DNA of 64,000 nt from Marinobacter litoralis (lineage in GTDB: Bacteria > Pseudomonadota > Gammaproteobacteria > Pseudomonadales > Oleiphilaceae), in assembly GCF_016427555.1 (NCBI RefSeq), contig NZ_JAELVS010000001.1, forward strand, positions 1,364,001-1,428,000. The letters are read 5' to 3'. The stretch's first letter is position 1, and the number at the start of each line of letters is the position of its first letter. The position numbers and the translations under genes were made by a program. This document shows, piece by piece, positions 48,030 through 55,047 of the stretch. The notes under the pieces are model-generated. The model did not search any database. It saw only the letters and a list, made by a program, of their open reading frames with translations, and was not told the DNA's origin.

Positions 48030-49985
48030 TTACGCGTCATCCGCAGCCAACTCAACCAGCAATTGGCTGCGTTTAACCTGATCTCCGGTGTTGGTGTGTA
48101 ACCCTGCTACAACACCGTCCCGGTCGGCTTTGACGGGATGCTCCATTTTCATCGCTTCCAGAACGACCAGCGTCTGGCCTTGCGAAACGGTTTCTCCCTC
48201 CGCGACGAGTACGTCGATGATGGCACCGTCCATCGCAGCCTGAATGCGCCCACTGCCTGCGCCTTGGGCACCGGCGGCCGGTTGATGGGTGCGGTCTACG
48301 ATAGACCAAGAGCGGCCGAAGGCCTGTAAATATAGGGAATCACCGTTCTGGTGATATTGGCAACGGTGACGAACACCATTGTCGATAATGCACAGCAGGC
48401 CGGGTTTGTGGCTGTGGGTTTGCAGCTCATACTGCGTCTCTTCATGGGAGACAATGAGCTTCTGGCCGGACCTGCGGACGAGCAGTTCCACCGTTTCGTC
48501 CTGTACTTCGAGGCTCATGGGCATCACCGTTGCCGGGGCATTGCTCCAGCCATTCTGGCCCGAAGTGCCAAGGCTGAGTGCGCAGGCGCTGAGGGCCAGT
48601 TCGCGCATGCTGAGCGTTTGTGGTGCCAGAGACGGGTCGTCTTTGAATGATTGCTGCAGGAACGCCGTGGTGGCTTCTCCGGCCCCGAAGGTTTCATCGG
48701 CGATGATACGGCTCAGGAAGTGGCGATTGGTGGTGACACCGAACACGGTGGTGTCTTCCAGTGCGCGAATCAGGCGGCGACGGGCTTCTTCGCGGTTTTG
48801 GCCCCAGGCAATCACTTTTGCCAGCATGGGGTCGTAGTGTGGGCTGACCACATCGCCCGACCGCACCCCGGTGTCAAAGCGCAGGCCTTCACCTGTGGCC
48901 GGCGAGAACTCGTGCAGGGTGCCGGTTTGCGGTGTGAAGTCGGTTGCCGGATCTTCGGCGTACAGGCGGACTTCGATGGCGTGGCCGTTGAGCTGAATTT
49001 GATCCTGAGTCAGAGGCAGTGGCTGACCTTCTGCGACCATCAGCTGCCAGGCGACCAGATCCTGGCCGGTGATCAGTTCGGTGACCGGGTGTTCTACCTG
49101 CAGGCGCGTGTTCATTTCCAGGAAGTAGAAGTTGCGGTCTTTATCAACCAGAAATTCAACCGTACCTGCACCTTCGTAGCCGCACGCCAGAGCCGCTTTC
49201 ACGGCGGCTTCGCCCATGGCTTGGCGGAGTTCCGGGGTGACGAAAGGCGAGGGCGCTTCTTCGACGACTTTCTGGTGCCGGCGCTGAACGGAGCAGTCTC
49301 GCTCTCCGAGGTAGACGGCGTTGCCATGGCGGTCCGCGAACACCTGGATTTCGACGTGGCGAGGTTCGATCACGGCTTTTTCGATGATCATTTCGTCGTC
49401 GCCGAAGGCTTGTTTGGCTTCGGAGCGCGCGCGTTTGATGCTGTCGGCCAGTTGGTTTTGGTCTTCGACCAGTCGCATACCGCGGCCACCGCCGCCGGCA
49501 GAGGCTTTGAGCATGAGGGGTACGCCGATGTCTTTGGCGGCTGCGATGAGTTCTTCATCGCTGGCGTTGTTACCTTCAAAGCCCGGGACGACGGGCACGC
49601 CGGCTTCTTGCATGGCGATTTTGGAGCGGCGCTTGCTGCCCATCAGTTCGATGGCGTTTTCCGGTGGGCCGACGAAGATCAGGCCGGCTTGTTTGATGGC
49701 TTTTGCGAAGCCTGCGTTTTCGGACAGGAAGCCGTAGCCGGGGTGGATGCAGTCGGCGCCGGTTTTCTTGGCGGCATCCAGGATTGCCTCTGCGTTCAGG
49801 TAAGACGCGGCTACTTGTGCGGGGCCGATGCAAACGGCTTCGTCGGCTTGCTCAACGTGCAGGGCGTTGGCGTCGGCTTCGGAGTAGACGGCGACTGTCC
49901 GGTATCCCAGTGCCTTGGCTGTTTGTATGACTCTGCAGGCGATTTCGCCACGGTTTGCGATGAGTAGTTTTTTTAGCATGGACAT
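48030..49985 (-). CDS. atuF: Geranyl-CoA carboxylase alpha subunit (biotin carboxylase and carrier)
   Basis: The 651-residue protein has a biotin carboxylase domain (KLLIANRGEIACRVI at the start, ATP-grasp loop ASAGGGGRGMRLV near 162, EMNTRLQVEHPVTE near 287) and a C-terminal biotinyl domain with EAMKMEHP near 614. It carboxylates biotin for the beta subunit encoded by atuC. The family includes methylcrotonyl-CoA carboxylase (LiuD); the assignment to geranyl-CoA comes from the surrounding atu genes and not from a diagnostic residue. Repeat F lies between this gene and atuE. Confidence 0.82.
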   Translation of the reverse strand: MSMLKKLLIANRGEIACRVIQTAKALGYRTVAVYSEADANALHVEQADEAVCIGPAQVAASYLNAEAILDAAKKTGADCIHPGYGFLSENAGFAKAIKQAGLIFVGPPENAIELMGSKRRSKIAMQEAGVPVVPGFEGNNASDEELIAAAKDIGVPLMLKASAGGGGRGMRLVEDQNQLADSIKRARSEAKQAFGDDEMIIEKAVIEPRHVEIQVFADRHGNAVYLGERDCSVQRRHQKVVEEAPSPFVTPELRQAMGEAAVKAALACGYEGAGTVEFLVDKDRNFYFLEMNTRLQVEHPVTELITGQDLVAWQLMVAEGQPLPLTQDQIQLNGHAIEVRLYAEDPATDFTPQTGTLHEFSPATGEGLRFDTGVRSGDVVSPHYDPMLAKVIAWGQNREEARRRLIRALEDTTVFGVTTNRHFLSRIIADETFGAGEATTAFLQQSFKDDPSLAPQTLSMRELALSACALSLGTSGQNGWSNAPATVMPMSLEVQDETVELLVRRSGQKLIVSHEETQYELQTHSHKPGLLCIIDNGVRHRCQYHQNGDSLYLQAFGRSWSIVDRTHQPAAGAQGAGSGRIQAAMDGAIIDVLVAEGETVSQGQTLVVLEAMKMEHPVKADRDGVVAGLHTNTGDQVKRSQLLVELAADDA

Positions 49986-50027
49986 TACCTACCTTGTTGC
50001 GATGTCAGCATCGTGCCTGTCCGCACC

Positions 50028-50131
50028 ACTGGCGGGGAGTTCCTCCGAAAAACCGCTACGAGCACATCCATGTGCGCTTCTCTCCGGCCATCCATGGCCT
50101 CCGAAATTTTCCGGAGGAACTCCCCGCCAGT
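50028..50131 (-). repeat. Twin-GGA-hairpin palindromic repeat, copy F
   Basis: The arms 50028-50052 and 50107-50131 pair over about 24 bases with one bulged base, ending inward in an A/T tract. GGA loops read on the minus strand: hairpin 1 at 50086-50099 (GGCCATGGATGGCC), hairpin 2 at 50062-50075 (GCACATGGATGTGC). It lies between atuE and atuF in the same direction as the operon, so it would be present in the atu mRNA in its GGA orientation. Confidence 0.9.
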
Positions 50132-50195
50132 CGCGCTCCCGCGATCTTTGGTGTTTGTCCGCTCGATGGTGGTGGCGGAAATTAATGTTCTGTAC

Positions 50196-51014
50196 TTACT
50201 GTGTGTTGGCCCACTTGGGCTCACGCTTTTGCACAAATGCCATGGTGCCTTCGGCACCTTCCGGACCGCGCACAGCGCTGGAAAACATCTCGGCGGCATC
50301 GTCCAGCAAGTCGCTCATGTTTTCGTTGCCGACTCTGTGCAGGAGGACTTTGGTTTGGGCAGTCGCATTCGGAGCGCACAGGCGCGCGCGCTCCAGAGCT
50401 GCTGCCAGTAGCGTGTCGATTTGGTCGTCGTTCTCGGCGACTTGGTGCACGATGCCCAGCCCTTGGGCTTCTTGAGCGTCCACGCGCAGGCCAAGCAGGG
50501 CCAGTCGGCGGGCCTGGGTCAGGCCGGTGCGGGCAACCACGAAGGGTGCGATCTGAGCGGGGATGATGCCCAGTGTGGTTTCGGGCATGCCGAACTTGGC
50601 GGTTGGACCGGCAATGGCGAGGTCGGAAACACACGCCAACCCGAAACCACCACCCATGACCGCACCTTCGGTGATGGCGATGACAATTTTGGAGGATTCG
50701 TTTACCTGTTGAATCATCTCGCCGAAGGCGCGGTTCAGTTTGAAGAACGGGTTGTCGCGGCCTTCGCCTTCCTGATTTTTAGCGCCTGACATGTCTTTGA
50801 TGTCGCCGCCGGCGCAGAAGTGGCCACCGGCACCGCGGATGACGACCGCTCTTATGGTGTCGTTGTTTTCAACCTGAGTGAAAATGGCCGAGAGTTCTTC
50901 GACCATTTTCAGGCTCATGGCGTTGCGAACTTCAGGCCGGTTGATGGTGACCATTAACGCCGGACCGCGTTGCTCTAGGGCAAGCGTTTCGCATGTTGGT
51001 AATAGTTGTTCCAT
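50196..51014 (-). CDS. atuE: Enoyl-CoA hydratase, probable isohexenylglutaconyl-CoA hydratase
   Basis: The 272-residue crotonase-family protein has ALMVTINRPEVRNAMS near 20, the oxyanion loop GAGGHFCAGGDIKDM near 64, AVMGGGFGLACVSDLAIAG (split) near 112 and the catalytic glutamate region FGMPETTLGIIPAQIAPFV near 135. It would hydrate isohexenylglutaconyl-CoA after geranyl-CoA carboxylation. Methylglutaconyl-CoA hydratase (LiuC) is the close alternative. ATG 51014 is well supported by GGAG five bases upstream; an ATG five codons earlier is not. Confidence 0.8.
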   Translation of the reverse strand: MEQLLPTCETLALEQRGPALMVTINRPEVRNAMSLKMVEELSAIFTQVENNDTIRAVVIRGAGGHFCAGGDIKDMSGAKNQEGEGRDNPFFKLNRAFGEMIQQVNESSKIVIAITEGAVMGGGFGLACVSDLAIAGPTAKFGMPETTLGIIPAQIAPFVVARTGLTQARRLALLGLRVDAQEAQGLGIVHQVAENDDQIDTLLAAALERARLCAPNATAQTKVLLHRVGNENMSDLLDDAAEMFSSAVRGPEGAEGTMAFVQKREPKWANTQ

Positions 51015-51041
51015 AAGGACTCCACGCATTTTGTCTGGGGG

Positions 51042-51149
51042 CAGCCGCGGGGTGGTGCTTTCCGGGACCGTTGAGGGCCAAGGACGGCCCGAAACGAGCC
51101 TACAGGGACGTACTTGTAGCGTGTCCCGGAAAGCACCGCCCCGTGGCTG
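51042..51149 (+). repeat. Twin-GGA-hairpin palindromic repeat, copy G
   Basis: The 27-base arms 51042-51068 and 51123-51149 pair with two exceptions, both G-U wobbles on the plus strand. Hairpin 1 is GGGCCAAGGACGGCCC (51075-51090) and hairpin 2 TACAGGGACGTA (51101-51112). GGA reads on the plus strand, antisense to atuD and atuE, which it separates. It has GGGAC/GTCCC next to the core instead of A/T tracts. Confidence 0.9.
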
Positions 51150-51170
51150 GCCTTCCGCCGGTAAGATGCC

Positions 51171-52331
51171 TTAGCCTTTTTGTTTGCCCGGCAAGATGCC
51201 CATGGTCTTGCAGATAATGCCGAGCATGATTTCGTCGGCACCGCCGCCAATGGAAACCAGACGTATGTCCCGGTAAGCGCGGGCGAGCGGGTTTTCCCAC
51301 ATGTAACCGTTACCACCCCAGTATTGCAGGCAGGTGTCTGTGACTTCACGGCCTAAGCGGCCGGCTTTGAGCTTGGCCATGGAAGCAAGTTGGGTGACGT
51401 CTTTGCCGGCAACGTGCAGCTCACAGGCTTTGTAGGTGAGGGCGCGCAACGCCTCCACTTCGGTTTGCAGCTCTGCCAAACGGAAATGGATGTACTGATT
51501 GTTGATCAAGGGCTGGCCGAAGGTTTTGCGTTCCTGACAGTACTCGATGGTTTGCTCGATGCAGCTTTCCAGTGCTTTGATAACGTTGGCCGCACCCCAC
51601 ATACGCTCTTCCTGGAATTGGATCATCTGGCACATGAAACCCGTGCCTTCTGCGCCAATGCGGTTGCGCTGGGGTACACGCACGTCGTCGAAGAATACCT
51701 GTGCGGTTTCCGAGGAGCGCATGCCCAGTTTGTTCAGGTGCGGGCTCAACGTGATGCCTGGTGTGCTCATGGGAACCACAATCAGGGTTTTGTTCTTATG
51801 TGGCTGATCGTCACTGGTGTTGGCCAGCAGGCAGATAAAATCGGCTTTCGGGGAATTGGTGATCCACATCTTGGAGCCATTAATGATGTAGTCATCACCG
51901 TCTTTGCGGGCCGTAGTTTTAAGGCCTGCAACATCGGAGCCGGCGCCCACCTCACTGACACCGATAGAACCAATCAACTCGCCGGTAATGGCTGGTGTCA
52001 AAAAGTTGCGCTTGAGTTCGTCGGAGCCAAAGCGGGCGATGGCCGGCGTACACATGTCGGTTTGCACGCCGATGGACAGCGGAACGCCACCGCACTTGGC
52101 CATGCCCAGTTCTTCGGCGGCAACCAGGTTGTAGCTGTAATCCAAACCCATGCCACCGTATTCTTCCGGCTTTTGAATGCCGAGCAGGCCCAGATTGCCG
52201 AGTTTTTTGAACACATCGCGAATCGGGTATTCGCCCGCTTCTTCCCACTCATCAACGTATGGGTTGATTTCTTTCTCGACGAAATCTCTGACGGTTTTTC
52301 TTAGGGCATCGTGCTCTGATGTGAAATTCAT
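51171..52331 (-). CDS. atuD: Acyl-CoA dehydrogenase, probable citronellyl-CoA dehydrogenase
   Basis: The 386-residue flavoprotein has the standard three-domain fold: IGSIGVSEVGAGSDVAG near 120, MWITNSPKADFICLL near 157, and QYWGGNGYMWENPLARAYRD near 343 (split). The usual C-terminal catalytic Glu position reads SIGGGADEI, without Glu. The active base is therefore probably the Glu in FQEERMWGAAN near 243, as in isovaleryl-CoA dehydrogenases that act on branched substrates. This fits oxidation of citronellyl-CoA to geranyl-CoA. AGGAG precedes the ATG. It follows atuC after 49 bases. Confidence 0.82.
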   Translation of the reverse strand: MNFTSEHDALRKTVRDFVEKEINPYVDEWEEAGEYPIRDVFKKLGNLGLLGIQKPEEYGGMGLDYSYNLVAAEELGMAKCGGVPLSIGVQTDMCTPAIARFGSDELKRNFLTPAITGELIGSIGVSEVGAGSDVAGLKTTARKDGDDYIINGSKMWITNSPKADFICLLANTSDDQPHKNKTLIVVPMSTPGITLSPHLNKLGMRSSETAQVFFDDVRVPQRNRIGAEGTGFMCQMIQFQEERMWGAANVIKALESCIEQTIEYCQERKTFGQPLINNQYIHFRLAELQTEVEALRALTYKACELHVAGKDVTQLASMAKLKAGRLGREVTDTCLQYWGGNGYMWENPLARAYRDIRLVSIGGGADEIMLGIICKTMGILPGKQKG

Positions 52332-52380
52332 GGGTACTCTCCTGCTCTAATTCACGGTTGTTCTATTTGTGTTGTTCGAA

Positions 52381-53997
52381 TTACAAACGCGCTACGCCAT
52401 AAACGTTGGGCCGTAAGGGGCGCTGTTCGGCTTCGCGGCAAACAGACAGTGCGGTTGCCAGTACCCGGCGGGTGTCTCTCGGGTCAATCAGGCCGTCATC
52501 CCACAGCCGCGCGGTTCCGAACAAGGCGGTGGAACCCTCTTCCAGTTTCTTGGCGGTAGCCTGTTCCAGAAAATCGAGAGTCTTTTCGTCCGGCTCCTGG
52601 CCACTCTTGCGCTGCTTTTCTTCGGCCACAATACGCAGCACTTTGCCGGCTTGGGCCGGGCCCATGACGGCGGTTCGGCTGTTAGGCCAGGCGAAGATGA
52701 ATCTGGGGTCCAGGCCGCGGCCGCACATGGCGTAGTTGCCGGCACCGTAGGAACCGCCTACCACCACGGCAATTTTGGGTACACGGCAGTTGGCGACGGC
52801 CTGAAGCATTTTTGAGCCGTGTTTGATAATGCCGTTCTGCTCGGAGTGGGTGCCCACCATGAACCCGGTGGTGTTGTGCAGGAAGACGATGGGCGTGCCG
52901 GCTTGGTCGCACAGTTGAATAAACTGCGCCGCTTTCGTGGCACCGGCGGTGGTAATCGGGCCGTTGTTGCCGATGATGCCGACACTGTGGCCTTCAATGC
53001 GGACGGTGCCGCACACAGTTTGGTTGTCGTATTCGTTCTTGAAGTCGAGGAAGCGAGAGCCATCGCTGATGCGAGCGATGATTTCGCGCACGTCATAAGG
53101 CTTCTTGGCATCGGCCGGAATCACGCCAATCAGTTCATCCGCCGGGTACAGCGGCTCGTCCCAGCTAACCTCCCGCTGTACAGGGAGCTGATCGTTCCAG
53201 GGTAGGGCGCCCATAATCTCCCGGGCTTGGCGAATACCGTCAGCATCGTCTTCAGCAAGATACTCAGCCGTTCCGGCAACCGTCGCGTGCATTTCCGCAC
53301 CGCCGAGCTCCTCGTCGTTGGCGATTTCACCGGTGGCCGCTTTCAGCAGCGGAGGACCAGCAAGGAACATTTTTGCTTTATCACGCACGGTGATGACGTA
53401 ATCCGACAGGCCGGGCTGATAGGCACCCCCCGCTGTGGCGTTACCGTGGACAACCGTAACCTGCGGAATACCCGCTGCTGACAACCGCGCCTGATTGGCA
53501 AAGCCCCGGGCGCCGGGCACGAAAATATCCGTGGCGTAATTCAGGTTGGCACCGCCGGATTCGGACAGTGACACGATGGGCAGTTTGTTTTCCTTGGCAA
53601 TCTCATGCAGTCGCAGCGTTTTATCCAGACCTGCAGGCGTGATGGTCCCGCCCTTGATGGCACTATTGCTGGCGACCACCAAACACCGGATACCGGCCAC
53701 CCGGCCAATGCCAGCAATGATGCCGCCGCCGGCCATAGAGCCGTCTTTGTCGTCGTGCATCTGATAACCCGCCAGCGAGCACAACTCTAGAAACTCGCTG
53801 CCCCGATCCAGCAAGCGATTGATGCGGTCGCGTGGAAGCAGCTTGCCACGTTTGGTGAACTTTTCCCGGGCCGCCTCTGCCAGATCCAACACCTTTTGTT
53901 CAACATCGCGAAAGGTCTTGATGTGAGCTTCCATGGCTTCCGCATTCGCCTGGAACTCGCTGGACTGGGGGCTAATGATTGACTCTAATACCTGCAT
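52381..53997 (-). CDS. atuC: Geranyl-CoA carboxylase beta subunit (carboxyltransferase)
   Basis: The 538-residue protein is a biotin-dependent acyl-CoA carboxyltransferase of the methylcrotonyl/geranyl-CoA type. It has LLPRDRINRLLDRGSEFLEL near 54 (split), SESGGANLNYATDIFVPG near 138, an acyl/biotin-pocket region GSYGAGNYAMCGRGLDPRF near 420 and WPNSRTAVMGPAQAGKVL near 443. With AtuF it carboxylates the terminal methyl of geranyl-CoA. ATG 53997 has GAGGA upstream and lies 10 bases after the atuB stop; an earlier in-frame ATG at 54138 would run back into atuB. Confidence 0.85.
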   Translation of the reverse strand: MQVLESIISPQSSEFQANAEAMEAHIKTFRDVEQKVLDLAEAAREKFTKRGKLLPRDRINRLLDRGSEFLELCSLAGYQMHDDKDGSMAGGGIIAGIGRVAGIRCLVVASNSAIKGGTITPAGLDKTLRLHEIAKENKLPIVSLSESGGANLNYATDIFVPGARGFANQARLSAAGIPQVTVVHGNATAGGAYQPGLSDYVITVRDKAKMFLAGPPLLKAATGEIANDEELGGAEMHATVAGTAEYLAEDDADGIRQAREIMGALPWNDQLPVQREVSWDEPLYPADELIGVIPADAKKPYDVREIIARISDGSRFLDFKNEYDNQTVCGTVRIEGHSVGIIGNNGPITTAGATKAAQFIQLCDQAGTPIVFLHNTTGFMVGTHSEQNGIIKHGSKMLQAVANCRVPKIAVVVGGSYGAGNYAMCGRGLDPRFIFAWPNSRTAVMGPAQAGKVLRIVAEEKQRKSGQEPDEKTLDFLEQATAKKLEEGSTALFGTARLWDDGLIDPRDTRRVLATALSVCREAEQRPLRPNVYGVARL

Positions 53998-54007
53998 GTA
54001 ATGGTCC

Positions 54008-54874
54008 TCAGTCTTCTGACAACACTTTTGGAGTCGTCGCTCGGTGAAATCCGTTGTATGGCTCATTGTTCTTGGCCTTGGGCATGGGCCAGATCCGGCC
54101 GCCTTGAGAGCCGCCACCATCGATGCGCCAGCAGTCACCGCTGATAAACGCCGCGCCTTCGCTCAGCAAGAAGCAAATAACCGAACTGACCTCCGACTCC
54201 GTACCCATCCTCTTGATGGGAACCGCATCGGCCAAGCTACGAATCCACGACTTCATGTGGGCGGGATAGTTATCCATGCCGCTGGAAGCTATCCAGCCCG
54301 GCGCAACCGCATTCACCCGAACACCGGACGGAGCCCATTCCACAGCCGCGGTTTGGGTGAAATTCACCATCCCGGCTCGTGCTGCGCCGGAATGCCCCAT
54401 GCCGGGCATGCCGCCCCACATATCAGCAACAATATTGACAATCGAACCGCCGGTTTTGCTGAGCGCCTGGGTGTAGGCTTCGCGCGCCATCAGAAACCCG
54501 CCGGTCAGATTGGTGCGCACCACGGTTTCCCAGCCCTTCTGGTTAATTCCCGTCAGTGGCGAGGCAAACTGACCACCGGCGTTGTTCACCAACCCGTCCA
54601 ACCGGCCGTGTTCGGCAATAATGGCTTTAACCGTGGCCCGCACAGACTCTTCCTCGCGAATGTCGCAAGAATGAGCACTGGCCGTGCCACCATCCTCTTC
54701 GATCTCTGCTTTGACGGCATCGACCTTTTCCTGTTTGCGGCCAACTAGTGCAACCTGTGCGCCCAGGGCAGCCAGTTCGTGAGCGGTGCACCGACCTATA
54801 CCGGAGCCGCCACCGGTGACGATGTAAACCCGGCCTTCAAATAGCCCGGGTCGTAAAACGGATTGGTAGCTCAT
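54008..54874 (-). CDS. atuB: Short-chain dehydrogenase/reductase of the atu operon
   Basis: The 288-residue SDR has the NAD(P) motif TGGGSGIGR near 18, NNAGGQFASP near 95 and the catalytic region where Ser-Tyr-x3-Lys is expected. At that place I read MGHSGAARAGMVNF near 157, so the usual Tyr-x3-Lys appears altered to Ser-Gly-Ala-Ala-Arg. AtuB homologues are thought to act on terpenoid alcohol or aldehyde intermediates, but their role is unsettled. ATG 54874 has CAGGAAA upstream; an upstream in-frame start at 54988 would cover repeat H. Confidence 0.8.
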   Translation of the reverse strand: MSYQSVLRPGLFEGRVYIVTGGGSGIGRCTAHELAALGAQVALVGRKQEKVDAVKAEIEEDGGTASAHSCDIREEESVRATVKAIIAEHGRLDGLVNNAGGQFASPLTGINQKGWETVVRTNLTGGFLMAREAYTQALSKTGGSIVNIVADMWGGMPGMGHSGAARAGMVNFTQTAAVEWAPSGVRVNAVAPGWIASSGMDNYPAHMKSWIRSLADAVPIKRMGTESEVSSVICFLLSEGAAFISGDCWRIDGGGSQGGRIWPMPKAKNNEPYNGFHRATTPKVLSED

Positions 54875-54920
54875 AAGCAATTTCCTGTTTAAACCTGATG
54901 AATCCATATACAGCGTTTGG

Positions 54921-55037
54921 GCGCCTCGCCGGAGGAGGACTGTGCAAAAATGTGCGGAGCCATGGATGGCGGAGCCCAAGCGCCACATGGATGTGCCGAA
55001 GGAGCGTTTTTTGAACAGTCCTCCTCCGGCGGGGTGC
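54921..55037 (+). repeat. Twin-GGA-hairpin palindromic repeat, copy H
   Basis: The 30-base arms 54921-54950 and 55008-55037 pair except for two G-U wobbles and one G-A, ending inward in AAAAA/TTTTT. Hairpin 1 is GCCATGGATGGC (54959-54970) and hairpin 2 CACATGGATGTG (54984-54995), GGA on the plus strand. It separates atuA and atuB and is antisense to both. Confidence 0.9.
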
Positions 55038-55047
55038 TTGCACCGAA

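Noticed and set aside
48651..49967. 438-codon plus-strand open frame opposite atuF
   Set aside because: Antisense shadow of the biotin carboxylase gene with biased composition and no recognisable domain.
6052..55037. Repeat family as a CRISPR array or REP/BIME elements
   Set aside because: Copies are kilobases apart with unique long arms, no spacers, and a two-hairpin core that does not match REP units.
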